A DNA stretch of 64,000 bases, taken from Psychrobacter sp. JCM 18902. GTDB lineage: Bacteria; Pseudomonadota; Gammaproteobacteria; Pseudomonadales; Moraxellaceae. The stretch is from the NCBI RefSeq assembly GCF_904846615.1, contig NZ_CAJHBK010000001.1, positions 248,001 through 312,000 on the forward strand. The letters run 5' to 3'. The translations under genes were made by a program, and so were the position numbers. A model generated the notes under the pieces. It saw only the letters and a list, made by a program, of their open reading frames with translations, was not told where the DNA came from and did not search any database. Position 1 is the first letter of the stretch; every line of letters begins with the position of its first letter. Of this stretch, positions 1 to 10,376 are shown piece by piece.

Positions 1-297
1 CATCAGCTCACCTTGATAATCGGCATCAATCAAGCCAACCAAATTACCCAAGACGATACCGTGCTTATGACCAAGACCTGAGCGCGGTAAAATCATCCCT
101 GCAAAGTTAGGGTCTTGGATATAAACCGCCAAACCAGTACCAATTAAATGCGTGGCACCTGCTTTAATCGTCAATGGCTCATCAATACAAGCGCGCAAGT
201 CGATACCAGCGCTGCCATCAGTGGCGCGTGTCGGTAACGAGAACGCTTTATCTTCAGTAATTTTAGGGTTTAATACTTTAACTTGTACAGCTTGCAT
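1..297 (-). CDS. dut: dUTP diphosphatase (dUTPase), 3' part outside window
   Basis: It hydrolyses dUTP to dUMP and pyrophosphate, keeping uracil out of DNA and feeding dTMP synthesis. The first 99 codons are visible; the gene runs off the left edge. The translation begins [12 protein letters not shown] and shows the trimeric dUTPase motifs: [11 protein letters not shown] (motif I), [10 protein letters not shown] (motif II) and [11 protein letters not shown] (motif III). The later motifs, including the C-terminal glycine-rich arm, are not in the window. The ATG at 295-297 fits the usual N-terminus of the family. It is followed on the same strand, upstream, by mgtE 62 bases away. Confidence 0.93.
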   Translation of the reverse strand, partial: MQAVQVKVLNPKITEDKAFSLPTRATDGSAGIDLRACIDEPLTIKAGATHLIGTGLAVYIQDPNFAGMILPRSGLGHKHGIVLGNLVGLIDADYQGELM

Positions 298-359
298 AAC
301 GCACTCACTTAACGGTTGGATAGTTTCTAAATAATATTGTTTGAACGTTGGCTATGTGA

Positions 360-1763
360 TTATAGTATCAACACACTCGCCAAACCCAAGAATGACATAA
401 AGCCGACGATATCCGTCACGGTGGTTAAGATAACCGAGGCGGATAGGGCAGGGTCAATATTCATGCGTTTTAGGAGCAGTGGAATACTAATGCCTGACAC
501 ATTGGCGGCGGTCATATTAATGGCAATGGCAAAACCAATGACGGCACTGATTTTAATGTTATGAAACCATAGTTGGGCAATAATCGCCATGATTATCGCC
601 CATATGATACCGTTTATCGCGCCAACCCACAGCTCTTTATTTAGTAACCACAAACGGTTGGAACCACCGATTTGACCCATCGCCATACCACGAATGACCA
701 CTGTCAGAGTTTGTGATCCAGCAATACCGCCCATACTCGCGACCACAGGCATGAGTATCGCCAGCGCCACCACTTTTGCCAGTACCGCCTCGAACTGACC
801 AATCACAGCCGCAGCCAATAAGGCGGTACACAAGTTAATGCCTAGCCAAATACTGCGGCTTTTGGCACTGGTTAAAATAGGCGCAAACAGCTCTTCATCT
901 TGGCTGACACCCGCGAGGTTTTTCATGGTGCTATCGACATCATCTTGGATAATTTCCATGATGTCCTCGCCATTTAACTGACCGACCAACTCACCATGGC
1001 TATTAATAACGGGGGCAAAACGAATATCCTCTGAGCGGAAAATCGCTGCGGCATCTTGGATGTCTAAGCGATCATTAATGGTGATGGCGTTATCAATCAA
1101 TTCTGAGACTAAAGTAGTTTGATCATGTTTAATCAAATCGACCAGACTGAGCAGCCCAAGTAATTGTTGGCTTTGATCGACGACCAGCAGCTCTTGGCTT
1201 TCATCATCGAGCAAGTCGTCATTTTCTCGTAGCCAGTTCTGTACTTCTGCAAGGGTGATATCATCCCTGATCTGAATGAGGTCAGGATCCATATAACGAC
1301 CGACTTCCCAGTCAGCATAGGTATCGAGCTTATTGACCTGTACTCGGATGTCTTCATCCAAGGTTGCCATGACCGAGGTACGCACACTTTCGGTGACAGT
1401 ATCTAAAATCTCAGAGATGTCTTGCGCATCAAGGTCTTGGGTAAATAAGGAAATGTCTTTCGATGAGACGTTTTCTAACAGCGGCTGGCGTGTATCAAAC
1501 TCTAACTCGGCAAGCACTTCGCCTTTGATATTTTCTGGTACTTGTGCCCAAATCAACAAGCGATTTTGGCTAGGGAACGATTCTAATAGGCTCGCAATCT
1601 CATATTTGGACTGCTTTTCTAAAAACTCAGTAATCGCCTCGTATGCCTTTTCAGCAACCAAACTTTGCAGGTATAGAAGCTTATATTCGCCGCTATACTC
1701 TGCTGGATTGTAATCTCCCTGTAGCGTAGATGGTCGTTCCTGATCAGGCATAGGGGTAGGCAT
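360..1763 (-). CDS. mgtE: Magnesium transporter MgtE
   Basis: Inner-membrane Mg2+ channel/transporter with a cytosolic sensor. About 467 residues from the chosen ATG (MPTPMPDQ), the usual MgtE size. In order it has an MgtE N domain (roughly residues 20-135), a pair of CBS domains (about 140-270) and a C-terminal block of about five membrane helices containing MPVVASMGGIAGSQT, the conserved pore-region pattern of the family. A TTG start 39 bases further upstream is open, but ATG 1763 has a GGAA a few bases before it and gives the usual N-terminus; a second ATG lies at 1751. Regulation by Mg2+ through the N/CBS domains is known for the family and not visible here. Confidence 0.92.
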   Translation of the reverse strand: MPTPMPDQERPSTLQGDYNPAEYSGEYKLLYLQSLVAEKAYEAITEFLEKQSKYEIASLLESFPSQNRLLIWAQVPENIKGEVLAELEFDTRQPLLENVSSKDISLFTQDLDAQDISEILDTVTESVRTSVMATLDEDIRVQVNKLDTYADWEVGRYMDPDLIQIRDDITLAEVQNWLRENDDLLDDESQELLVVDQSQQLLGLLSLVDLIKHDQTTLVSELIDNAITINDRLDIQDAAAIFRSEDIRFAPVINSHGELVGQLNGEDIMEIIQDDVDSTMKNLAGVSQDEELFAPILTSAKSRSIWLGINLCTALLAAAVIGQFEAVLAKVVALAILMPVVASMGGIAGSQTLTVVIRGMAMGQIGGSNRLWLLNKELWVGAINGIIWAIIMAIIAQLWFHNIKISAVIGFAIAINMTAANVSGISIPLLLKRMNIDPALSASVILTTVTDIVGFMSFLGLASVLIL

Positions 1764-1879
1764 AAAGGTTCCAAAGTTTTTAGAAAGTATAAATAATAAC
1801 AAACACTAAAATGTCAAATAAGTGCTAATTTCTCATGTCGCTAACTGGTGATGCATGCTCTCAAGCGTTGAGCCTAACG

Positions 1880-3913
1880 CTAACGATTACCCAATAAAGC
1901 GCGAATATTAGCCAAGTATTCATCAGCAACGGCCTCAGGGTCTTTAGTCGCTTTTTTCTTTTTCGCCTTGGCTGGCCAGTCGATATGCTCTTCTGGTAAC
2001 TCATCTAAAAAGCGCGATTCAGAGGTGACACGCATCTGACCGCCCGCACGGCGCTGAGTCGCTAGTGTCAATGTCAGCTCTCGACGCGCACGAGTAATGC
2101 CCACATACATCAAGCGCCGTTCTTCTTCGACCGTCTCGCTTAGGATGGAATTGCGGTGCGGTAGCATTTCTTCCTCAAGCCCCATGATATACACAAAATC
2201 AAATTCCAGACCTTTTGCTGCATGCAAGGTCATCAAGTTAACCTTGTTGGTGTTTTCTTCTTCTTGCTGTTGCTCGAGCATATCTAGCAACACCAGCTTA
2301 CGAATGATGGTATCAATGGTGCGGTCTTCGTCTTCTTCGGCGCGATTAATCAGCGATTGAATACTAGTGTAGAGCATATCAATATTATCGATACGGTTTT
2401 TTTCTTGTTGCGGGGTTTTGGCGTCGCTACGCACAAAGTCGATATAACCCGTTTCATCAATCATCTGACGGACGATAGGCACAGGGTCAGGATGCTGATC
2501 CAGCTCACGCGTATAATGTTCAATAAACTCACCGAACTCCTTTATCGTACCATAAGCCTTCGACGGTAAAACATGCGCGAGCCCTGCGTGGGTACAAGAA
2601 GCGAGTAGCGAGATGCTATGCTCTTGTGAAAATAAGCCTAACTTTTCTAGCGTTGCTGGCCCCATTCCACGCTTAGGCGTATTGATAATACGCAAAAATG
2701 CACTGTCATCTTCGGGGTTCAGAATCAAACGCAGATAGCCCATGATGTCTTTGATTTCACTACGCGCAAAGAACGACTGACCGCCCGATAACTTATAAGG
2801 CACTTGCAATTGACGCAACTGCGCCTCTAGCATGCGCGCCTGAAAGTTACTGCGATATAGAACCGCATACTGCTCCCACTCATTACCGAAACGCAGTTTA
2901 TGAGTGACAATCTCTTTTGCCACACGCTCAGACTCATCATCATCGTTACGACAGTTAATAATGCGAATTTTTTCGCCTTGACCTTTATCTGACCAGAGTT
3001 TCTTTTCAAATAAATGCTCGTTATTGGTAATAACGGCATTGGCAGAGGTCAAAATACGTGTGGTCGAGCGATAGTTTTGCTCAAGCATGACGATTTTTAG
3101 CTTAGGAAAGTCTTCCTTTAGCAACGCCATGTTTTCCGGTTTTGCACCGCGCCACGCATAGATAGATTGATCATCATCGCCAACGACGGTAAAACGCCCT
3201 TGCGGTCCGACTAAGTATTTAATCATCTCATACTGGGCGGTGTTGGTATCTTGATATTCATCGACGAGTAAGTAACGAATACGGTTTTGCCATTTATCGC
3301 GCAGCTCTCTGTTTTCACGTAATATCTTGGTCGGCAGGACAATCAAATCATCGAAATCAACGGCGTTATAAGCACGCAAATTGCGCTCATATAAGGCATA
3401 AAGGGTCGCAAAAATCATGTCTTCTGGATCGTCTAAGGTTTCCATCGCCTTATCTGGTTCAATCAGATCGTTTTTCCAGTCAGAAATCATTTTAATGGCT
3501 TTGCCGACCAATTCACGACTTTCAGCGCCGCTTAAATTGTCGCGCATCATCAGCTCCATCAGCAAACGCTTACTGTCGTCACTGTCCATAATGGAGAAGT
3601 TACCCTTGAGCGGTGTATGAATCAGCTCATAACGCAAAAACTGTAGCCCAAATTGGTGAAAGGTAGACACCGTCAACCCGCGAGTTTTTTCACTAGGCAG
3701 TAATTTACTGACACGGGCTTTCATCTCGCGCGCCGCTTTATTGGTAAAGGTCACTGCGGTAATGCGCTCGGCTGGCATGTTGCATTCTTCGATTAGATAC
3801 GCAATCTTGCGGGTAATCACCGATGTCTTACCGGAGCCGGCACCTGCTAGCACAAGCAATGGACCGGATACGTAGAGCATCGCTTCTTGTTGTTTGGGAT
3901 TAAGTTGACTCAT
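1880..3913 (-). CDS. rep: ATP-dependent DNA helicase Rep (UvrD/Rep superfamily 1)
   Basis: A 3'-5' single-strand DNA translocase and helicase that clears proteins ahead of replication forks and helps restart. It has 677 residues, close to E. coli Rep (about 673). All SF1A motifs are visible: Walker A GAGSGKT (residues 24-30), TFTNKAAREMK (Ia), DEYQDTN (II), GDDDQSIYAWRGA (III), EQNYRST (IV), TLHAAKGLEFD (V) and YVGITRAR (VI). The N-terminus MSQLNPKQQEA matches Rep better than UvrD or PcrA. ATG 3913 has AGGT about 6 bases upstream; a longer reading extending to 3949 lacks comparable support. The C-terminus is a lysine-rich stretch followed by a short tail. Confidence 0.92.
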   Translation of the reverse strand: MSQLNPKQQEAMLYVSGPLLVLAGAGSGKTSVITRKIAYLIEECNMPAERITAVTFTNKAAREMKARVSKLLPSEKTRGLTVSTFHQFGLQFLRYELIHTPLKGNFSIMDSDDSKRLLMELMMRDNLSGAESRELVGKAIKMISDWKNDLIEPDKAMETLDDPEDMIFATLYALYERNLRAYNAVDFDDLIVLPTKILRENRELRDKWQNRIRYLLVDEYQDTNTAQYEMIKYLVGPQGRFTVVGDDDQSIYAWRGAKPENMALLKEDFPKLKIVMLEQNYRSTTRILTSANAVITNNEHLFEKKLWSDKGQGEKIRIINCRNDDDESERVAKEIVTHKLRFGNEWEQYAVLYRSNFQARMLEAQLRQLQVPYKLSGGQSFFARSEIKDIMGYLRLILNPEDDSAFLRIINTPKRGMGPATLEKLGLFSQEHSISLLASCTHAGLAHVLPSKAYGTIKEFGEFIEHYTRELDQHPDPVPIVRQMIDETGYIDFVRSDAKTPQQEKNRIDNIDMLYTSIQSLINRAEEDEDRTIDTIIRKLVLLDMLEQQQEEENTNKVNLMTLHAAKGLEFDFVYIMGLEEEMLPHRNSILSETVEEERRLMYVGITRARRELTLTLATQRRAGGQMRVTSESRFLDELPEEHIDWPAKAKKKKATKDPEAVADEYLANIRALLGNR

Positions 3914-4814
3914 AAGGTGACCTGTAAGACAAAAGCAAAAAGAAAGCAAAAAAGGCGAGTGTTGATATCAAGCGTTGCTCAGTGAGATAAAAACGGCACG
4001 TATGAGGCAGATCGATAGCGCAAGACGGCAACATAGCATTATAGCTTGTTGCATCATATCGATATCAAAACATAGCGTCGATAAGGTTAATCAACCTATC
4101 CGCTAATCACGCTCATGACCATTAATATTTTGTGACAATTAATCAAGAGAGCCATCGTTAAAACAGCCGCTGATACTACCATGCAATTAGGCGGGTTATT
4201 ATAAAGCAAAAACCGTCACATTGGGGAGGAGTTCAAGGATCGACACCCAGTAAAAAAGCGTTAATTTTTCGTGACTTATGCTATATATACTAGCGTCCAC
4301 TCAAAAATGTGGATTTGGGCTTAATATAAGGTAACGTCTATATCATAATTCATGGCAAAAAAAACATGTTTCTTTCACCTATAAAGTGACCGTTCAATAC
4401 AGTTAAAAACTAGCTTTTAGGCACTGATATGCGTATAGTACGTAAATAATTTATGCCAGTTGTCTCGTCATTGTTGACCACGTGTAATGAGCTATTAAAT
4501 CAATTAAATAAACTATCGAATATGATATTGATTTAATACGTTGATCTTACGTTGTTAGAAGATGCGTTAGGCGACCAGCCTTTCTCCGTTATATATCGGA
4601 GTATCTATAGTTGGTCATGTCTGACATCGTCGTCAATAAGCTTGATAATTGGTTATTACCAGCACAGTATCTATATGAGCCATTGAGTTATTAAGACCCA
4701 ATGGCAGTTACTTTGTGTTTTCGTCTGCGTTATGCCAGTCGCTATTACCACTCTATAGTTTGTGAGTATGCGCGCTGCGCTTGACACTCGATTGGGTGAG
4801 GAGCACGTATTATC
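3914..4814. other. Long non-coding region upstream of nuoA
   Basis: About 900 bases between the divergent rep and nuoA start codons with no convincing reading frame. It must hold the rep promoter on the minus strand and probably the nuo promoter. Candidate -10 elements occur around 4282-4291 (TATATA/TATACT) and a TTGGTT-N17-TATATG pair near 4650-4680, but none is compelling. A nested inverted repeat lies at 4573-4616: outer arms GACCA and TGGTC, inner arms CTCCG (4584-4588) and CGGAG (4597-4601). Confidence 0.6.
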
Positions 4815-5438
4815 ATGTCTGCTTTTAATTGGTCAGCCATTGCTTTTATCTTAGCCGCCATTGGGCTAGTGGTCTTTATGCTGGTTGTGCCGCGTTTGCT
4901 TGGCGGTCGCTCTCAGGGCTCACAAAAAGAAGAAGTATTTGAAGCGGGTGTTGTCGGAGCTGGCAACGCCCGTATTCGTTTGTCTGCCAAATTCTATTTG
5001 GTGGCAATCTTCTTCGTTATCTTTGATTTAGAAGCACTATATTTGTACGCTTATGCCGTTTCAGTACGTGAAGCAGGCTGGCTGGGCTTCGCCGCTGCCG
5101 CGATATTCATTACCATCTTGATTATAGGCTTGGTATACGAGCTCAGTCTGGGTGCGATGAATTGGGCACCATCGGACAAGCGTCGCAAGCAACCACGTCT
5201 ATATGCAGCTCCGGCAGGTTTTAATTTGGCAGATATTACGCAGTTTGATGGCGTCGATGAGCTGATGGTCGATCCAACTGGCAAGATACCAGCCCAGTCT
5301 TCAGGGCAGATTAATGTCTCGAACAATATCGAGACCAACCGTCGTCACTTGCAAAATATCGATCATATTAATACTACTGGTAATGTGACTTCCATGGATT
5401 TTGCCACATCTGCGCAACAAGACAAAGTCAAACGCTAA
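4815..5438 (+). CDS. nuoA: NADH-quinone oxidoreductase subunit A
   Basis: Membrane-arm subunit of complex I near the quinone site. The 207 residues contain the three expected membrane helices (about 5-27, 60-82 and 87-110) and the conserved loop EEVFEAGVVGAGNARIRLSA. It is about 60 residues longer than E. coli NuoA (about 147); the extra part is a hydrophilic tail from about residue 125, rich in Asn, Asp and Gln. ATG 4815 opens with a typical NuoA N-terminus; the GAGGAG upstream is about 14 bases away, further than usual. First gene of the nuo operon, 120 bases ahead of nuoB. Confidence 0.95.
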   Translation: MSAFNWSAIAFILAAIGLVVFMLVVPRLLGGRSQGSQKEEVFEAGVVGAGNARIRLSAKFYLVAIFFVIFDLEALYLYAYAVSVREAGWLGFAAAAIFITILIIGLVYELSLGAMNWAPSDKRRKQPRLYAAPAGFNLADITQFDGVDELMVDPTGKIPAQSSGQINVSNNIETNRRHLQNIDHINTTGNVTSMDFATSAQQDKVKR

Positions 5439-5558
5439 TCGCTTTTGACGGTCTTGTGGCACGTTACTGCAAAATGGTCGCTTATTAATAATAGAAGTTA
5501 AGGGGATAGCGGAAGCAAGATGATTGCTGCGCTTCGCCTAATATAAAGGTTGTATGTT

Positions 5559-6227
5559 ATGAAATACACATTAACAAAAGCCAACCCTGATGCAGATGTC
5601 TATCCTGCACAGACCAGTCAAACGGTCAATGATCCAATCGAAGACGAAGTGAATAAAAACGTCTTTATGGGTCGTCTCGAAGACCTCGTCCATTCAACAG
5701 CAAACTGGGGGCGCAAGCACTCACTTTGGCCATTTAACTTTGGCACCTCTTGCTGTTATGTCGAATATGCCACCACCCTAACTGCCGTTCATGATTTGTC
5801 ACGTTTTGGTGCCGAAGTTATTCGCGCATCACCCCGTCAGGCAGATGTGATGATCGTTGCTGGTACTTGTTTTGTCAAAATGGCACCGGTTATTCAGCGC
5901 CTTTATGAACAAATGCTTGAGCCAAAATGGGTTATCTCGATGGGTGCCTGTGCCAACTCTGGCGGTATGTATGATATCTATTCGGTCGTGCAAGGTGTGG
6001 ATAAAATTATCCCTGTTGATGTCTATGTGCCCGGTTGTCCGCCGCGTCCAGAAGCGTTGATCCAAGGCTTGATGTTGCTGCAAGAGTCGATTACTAAAGA
6101 GCGTCGCCCGCTAGGTATTCATGTCAATGATCAGGGTATCTATCAGCCACAAATGACGCCTGAGCGTGACCGTAAGCAAGCAGATCGTATCGCTGTGAAA
6201 AACTTGCGTAGCCCAGACAGTATTTAA
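5559..6227 (+). CDS. nuoB: NADH-quinone oxidoreductase subunit B
   Basis: Carries cluster N2, the last iron-sulfur centre before ubiquinone in complex I. The 222 residues contain the N2 ligands in [10 protein letters not shown], a cysteine in [10 protein letters not shown] and one in [13 protein letters not shown]. The ATG at 5559 is preceded by AAAGG about 8 bases upstream; a TTG at 5550 in frame lacks a site. The N-terminal 35 residues are a variable extension before the conserved [11 protein letters not shown] region. Lies between nuoA and nuoCD; the 245-base gap to nuoCD carries a tandem repeat. Confidence 0.96.
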   Translation: MKYTLTKANPDADVYPAQTSQTVNDPIEDEVNKNVFMGRLEDLVHSTANWGRKHSLWPFNFGTSCCYVEYATTLTAVHDLSRFGAEVIRASPRQADVMIVAGTCFVKMAPVIQRLYEQMLEPKWVISMGACANSGGMYDIYSVVQGVDKIIPVDVYVPGCPPRPEALIQGLMLLQESITKERRPLGIHVNDQGIYQPQMTPERDRKQADRIAVKNLRSPDSI

Positions 6228-6356
6228 TCAGCGAGCCTGTAGCCAAACTGCATGTGAGAACCAGCATTTAGGCATAAATTATTTGGCTATATCATGTTTT
6301 AGCTTGGCTCAATCATACACAATCCGTAAAAGTGCTCAGTACGCATATATTCATCG

Positions 6357-6456
6357 TAGTTCGCTTATGTTTAGCGTAGTTTAGTTATGATTAACATGGT
6401 TCAGTTATGATTAACATAGCTCGGTTAGGCTCAACATAGCTCAATGATGATTAATG
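6357..6456 (+). repeat. Degenerate 20-bp tandem repeat, five units, before nuoCD
   Basis: Five consecutive 20-base units start at 6357, 6377, 6397, 6417 and 6437. Unit 2 reads TAGTTTAGTTATGATTAACA and unit 3 TGGTTCAGTTATGATTAACA; units 1, 4 and 5 are more diverged. The last unit runs directly into the GAAGGA ribosome site of nuoCD. Stop codons in all frames make a coding role unlikely. Confidence 0.85.
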
Positions 6457-6472
6457 AAGGAATACATCATTC

Positions 6473-8248
6473 ATGGTCACGGTAGTCGAAAACATAGATC
6501 CTAACATTAAGCCTGTTCCAGCGGTTATCACCGAGCTGGAGCAGAAGTATGCCGGTAAGTTTGTCGTGCAGCACACTGTGGATGAGATTCCAACGGTTTG
6601 GGTGGCACGTGCTGATTTGCTGGATATTCTTCTATACCTGCGTAAATTACCCCAGCCATACGTCATGCTATTTGACTTGTCAGCGATAGATGAGCGTCTG
6701 CGTCAGCATCGCCAAGGTTTACCTGACAGCGATTTTACGGTGTTTTATCACTTGATGTCGCTTGAGCGTAATAGCGACGTACGTATTAAAGTCGCGCTGA
6801 ATGAAGACGATGTCAATGTACCGAGCGCTACGCAGATTTGGCCAAATGCCAACTGGTATGAGCGTGAAGTGTGGGACATGTTCGGTATTGTCTTTACAGG
6901 TCATCCGCATCTAACGCGTATCTTATTACCAAAGTACTGGGAAGGTCATCCGCTGCGTAAAGAGTATCATGCGCGCGCGACTGAATTTACCCCGTATTTC
7001 TTGAATACCGCCAAGCAGCAATACGAGCAAGAGAACCTGCGTTTTGTCCCAGAAGAATGGGGCATGAAACGCTCAGGTCGTGATGAAGACTTTATGTTCT
7101 TGAACATCGGTCCTAACCATCCCTCTGCTCACGGTGCATTCCGTTTAGTGCTACAGCTTGATGGTGAAGAAGTCGTCGACTGTATTCCAGATATTGGCTA
7201 TCACCATCGCGGCGCCGAAAAGATGGCTGAGCGTCAAACGTGGCACTCTTTTATTCCTTATACCGACCGTATCGATTACCTCGGTGGCGTGATGAATGAG
7301 CTGCCGTACATCATGTCGGTCGAAAAGCTTGCAGGGATTACGATTCCGCCGCGCGCTGAGACTATCCGCGTAATGATGAGTGAGTTTTTCCGTATTACCA
7401 ATAACTTACTGTTCGTCGGTACGTTTATTCAGGATGCGGGTGGTATGACCCCGGTATTCTATATGTTTACCGATCGCCAAAAAGCCTATGACGTCATCGA
7501 AGCCGTGACTGGTTATCGTATGCATCCCGCTTGGTTCCGTATTGGAGGTACTGCTGCTGATCTACCACGTGGCTGGCAGCGTCTGGTTCGTGAGTTCTTA
7601 GACTGGATGCCAAAACGCTTGGACGAATACGTCAAAGCGGCATTGCAAAACAGCGTGCTCAAAGGTCGTACCCAAGGTGTTGCGCAGTATAATGCCAAGC
7701 AAGCATTGGCTTGGGGCGTGACGGGCGCTGGTCTGCGAGCGACAGGCGTTGATTTTGATCTGCGTAAAGCGCGTCCATACATGGGCTATGAGAATTACGA
7801 TTTTGAAGTGCCAGTGGGTTACAACGGTGATGCTTATGATCGCTGTATGGTCAAAGTCGAAGAGATGCGTCAGTCGTTACGTATCATTCGCCAGTGCATG
7901 GATAATATGCCACAAGGCCCTTATAAAGCGGATCATCCACTAGCGGTACCACCGCCAAAAGACCGTACCTTAAACGATATTGAGACCTTGATTAATCACT
8001 TTATCTCAGTATCTTGGGGTCCTGTGATGCCAGCGGGCGAGTGTACGACGATTGTAGAAGCGACCAAAGGTCTGAACAGCTATTACATCACCTCAGATAA
8101 GGCGACGATGAGCTATCGTACCCGTATTCGTACGCCGACATTTGCGCATTTGCAGCAGATGCCATCGGTGATTAATGGTTCGCTCGTCTCTGATGCCATT
8201 ATGTATTTGGCATCGATTGATATTGTGATGGCCGACTGTGATCGTTAG
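6473..8248 (+). CDS. nuoC: NADH-quinone oxidoreductase subunit C/D fusion
   Basis: Fused 30-kDa (NuoC) and 49-kDa (NuoD) subunits of the complex I peripheral arm; together with NuoB they form the quinone pocket. 591 residues, matching the fused NuoCD of gammaproteobacteria. The C part spans about residues 1-190 ([21 protein letters not shown]) and the D part about 205-591, starting with [12 protein letters not shown] and [10 protein letters not shown] and ending in DIVMADCDR, the family C-terminus. ATG 6473 follows GAAGGA by 11 bases. It follows a tandem-repeat spacer and is separated from nuoE by 187 bases, so the operon is less compact here than downstream. Confidence 0.96.
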   Translation: MVTVVENIDPNIKPVPAVITELEQKYAGKFVVQHTVDEIPTVWVARADLLDILLYLRKLPQPYVMLFDLSAIDERLRQHRQGLPDSDFTVFYHLMSLERNSDVRIKVALNEDDVNVPSATQIWPNANWYEREVWDMFGIVFTGHPHLTRILLPKYWEGHPLRKEYHARATEFTPYFLNTAKQQYEQENLRFVPEEWGMKRSGRDEDFMFLNIGPNHPSAHGAFRLVLQLDGEEVVDCIPDIGYHHRGAEKMAERQTWHSFIPYTDRIDYLGGVMNELPYIMSVEKLAGITIPPRAETIRVMMSEFFRITNNLLFVGTFIQDAGGMTPVFYMFTDRQKAYDVIEAVTGYRMHPAWFRIGGTAADLPRGWQRLVREFLDWMPKRLDEYVKAALQNSVLKGRTQGVAQYNAKQALAWGVTGAGLRATGVDFDLRKARPYMGYENYDFEVPVGYNGDAYDRCMVKVEEMRQSLRIIRQCMDNMPQGPYKADHPLAVPPPKDRTLNDIETLINHFISVSWGPVMPAGECTTIVEATKGLNSYYITSDKATMSYRTRIRTPTFAHLQQMPSVINGSLVSDAIMYLASIDIVMADCDR

Positions 8249-8435
8249 TGCTGTGATCGCTAGCACTTTAGTCTAATGCTTTGATCAGAAAATTATCGTT
8301 ATTAAAGAAATACGTTTATCAATATATCATTGCCAAATGGCACACCAAAATGCTGATATCTTGCCATATAGCGACACTTATAAGACTGTCGCTATTAGCT
8401 GATAAAGCGTGATGAGTGAGGACAGATAGAAGACT

Positions 8436-8945
8436 ATGAAAATTGTTTCCGACAAAATGCCAAAAGTAGATGTGGCAAGCATCCTCACTAGCGAGGAAAT
8501 TGCGGCCATTCATGAGTTTATGCACCATTATCCACAAGCGCGTGCTGCTTCGCTCGATGCGCTAAAAATTGTGCAAAAGCGCAACGGCTGGGTCGATGAT
8601 GCACAAGTGAATGCCATTGCCAATATTCTAGACATACCGATGTCAGATATGGACGGGGTCGCTACTTTCTTTAACCGTATTTATCGTCAGCCTGTCGGTC
8701 GCCACGTCATCCTTATCTGTGATTCAGTAGCTTGTTTTTTGACAGGCTATGAGGCGTTATCAGCTGAAATCAGATCGCAGCTGGGTATTGAGTATGGTCA
8801 GACGACGGCTGATGGTCGTTTTACGCTATTGCCAATTTGCTGCTTAGGTAACTGTGACAAAGGCCCTGCTGTGTTGATTGACGAAGACACGTATGGTCCT
8901 GTTCAGCCCGAAGAAGTCACGCAATTATTGGAGCTATACGCATGA
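8436..8945 (+). CDS. nuoE: NADH-quinone oxidoreductase subunit E
   Basis: The 24-kDa subunit with [2Fe-2S] cluster N1a, part of the NADH-input module with NuoF and NuoG. 169 residues with a helical N-terminal half and a thioredoxin-like C-terminal half. The four ligands are visible as C95 and C100 (CDSVAC) and C136 and C140 (CLGNC). Its stop overlaps the nuoF start by 4 bases (ATGA), indicating coupled translation. Confidence 0.96.
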   Translation: MKIVSDKMPKVDVASILTSEEIAAIHEFMHHYPQARAASLDALKIVQKRNGWVDDAQVNAIANILDIPMSDMDGVATFFNRIYRQPVGRHVILICDSVACFLTGYEALSAEIRSQLGIEYGQTTADGRFTLLPICCLGNCDKGPAVLIDEDTYGPVQPEEVTQLLELYA

Positions 8946-10366
8946 GATTAACGCTTTCAGAGCAGATTGCTCAACGTAGCCAAGGCAAAGCGCCTAGCCA
9001 GCTCAATGAGCAGCGCATTCCAATTTATGGTGATAAAGCCACAGCGACTAGCGAAACCAAGCCATTAACATGGCGTCTAGCACATCATGATGCCGTACTA
9101 GATTTGACCACCTATGAGTCGTTAAAAGGTTTTGATGGCTTAAAGCAAGCTTTGAGTCAATCGCCTAAAGAAGTTGGCAATATGATCAAAGCTGCTAACG
9201 TCAGAGGTCGCGGTGGTGCAGGTTTTAATGCCGGTCTGAAGTGGACATTTATGTCACCACCCGATGGCTTGCCACGTTATCTCATCTGTAATGCTGATGA
9301 AATGGAGCCGGGCACCTTTAAAGATCGCCTATTGATGGAGCGCCTACCGTTTCAGTTAATTGAAGGTATGTTGATTACCGCTCATGCGATTGGTGCAACT
9401 GACGGGTATATCTTTATCCGTGGTGAATACATTTTAGCTGCCCAGCGTTTGGTCGCTGCTATCGAAGAATGCTTGGCCAATAATCTAATGGGCAAGAACA
9501 TTCTAGGCTCAGACTTTAGCTTTAACTTGCACGTGCATACGGGTGCTGGCCGCTATATCTGTGGTGAAGAAACGGCACTGATTAATTGTCTAGAAGGTCG
9601 CCGTGCTAATCCACGTACCAAACCACCGTTTCCACAAATTTCTGGTGCATGGGGTCGTCCAACCGTCGTCAACAACGTTGAAACCTTGTGTAACATGCCA
9701 GCCATCCTAAACCATGGTGTTGAATGGTATCAGTCATTATCTAACATCAAAGGCAAGAGCCAGACACCGGGTACCAAACTGTTTGGCTGCTCAGGTTTAG
9801 TCAATGACCCAGGTCTGTGGGAGTTACCGTTTGGTTATACGGCACGCGAAATCATCGAAGATTTAGCGGGTGGTATGATCGATGGCAAAACGCTCAAAGC
9901 TTGGCTACCGGGCGGTGCTTCTACAGACTTTTTAACCACTGAGCATTTAGATGTGGTGGTGGATTTTGACACCATTCAAAAAGCAGGTAGCCGTATGGGT
10001 ACTGGGCTAATTATGGTCGTGGATGAAACACAAGATATGGTGCCACTCGTTCGTAATCTTGAGATTTTCTTCCAGCGCGAATCCTGCGGTTGGTGTACGC
10101 CATGCCGTGATGGTCTGCCGTGGGGTGTCAAACTGCTTACTGCTATCAATGATGGTGAAGGGCAAGTGGGCGATGTCGAAAAACTAGAAGGCCTTACGCG
10201 TGACTTATGGATTGGTAAAACATTCTGTGCACATGCGCCGGGTGCGATGGAACCACTGATGAGTGCGATTAAATATTTCCGTCCAGAGTTTGATCAAAAA
10301 ATCGCGCAGGCGGTTGGTGTCGATGTCATTGATGCGGCAGCCAATCAACAGCCAGAAGTGAAATAA
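8942..10366 (+). CDS. nuoF: NADH-quinone oxidoreductase subunit F
   Basis: The 51-kDa subunit that binds NADH and FMN and holds cluster N3; entry point for electrons. 474 residues. The FMN/NADH region shows [14 protein letters not shown] and [14 protein letters not shown]. Cluster N3 ligands are C382, C385 and C388 ([12 protein letters not shown]) and C429 (TFCAHAPGA). The start overlaps nuoE by 4 bases and the stop lies 10 bases before nuoG, which has its own AAGGAG site. Confidence 0.97.
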   Translation: MRLTLSEQIAQRSQGKAPSQLNEQRIPIYGDKATATSETKPLTWRLAHHDAVLDLTTYESLKGFDGLKQALSQSPKEVGNMIKAANVRGRGGAGFNAGLKWTFMSPPDGLPRYLICNADEMEPGTFKDRLLMERLPFQLIEGMLITAHAIGATDGYIFIRGEYILAAQRLVAAIEECLANNLMGKNILGSDFSFNLHVHTGAGRYICGEETALINCLEGRRANPRTKPPFPQISGAWGRPTVVNNVETLCNMPAILNHGVEWYQSLSNIKGKSQTPGTKLFGCSGLVNDPGLWELPFGYTAREIIEDLAGGMIDGKTLKAWLPGGASTDFLTTEHLDVVVDFDTIQKAGSRMGTGLIMVVDETQDMVPLVRNLEIFFQRESCGWCTPCRDGLPWGVKLLTAINDGEGQVGDVEKLEGLTRDLWIGKTFCAHAPGAMEPLMSAIKYFRPEFDQKIAQAVGVDVIDAAANQQPEVK

Positions 10367-10376
10367 GGAGAGCGGC

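Noticed and set aside
1863..1882. Small inverted repeat AGCGTT/AACGCT at the rep stop codon as a terminator
   Set aside because: Only a 6-bp stem with no T run on the minus strand.
4750..4814. TTGACA near 4780 with TATTAT near 4808 as a nuoA promoter
   Set aside because: The spacer is about 21 bases and the -10 would abut the start codon, leaving no leader.
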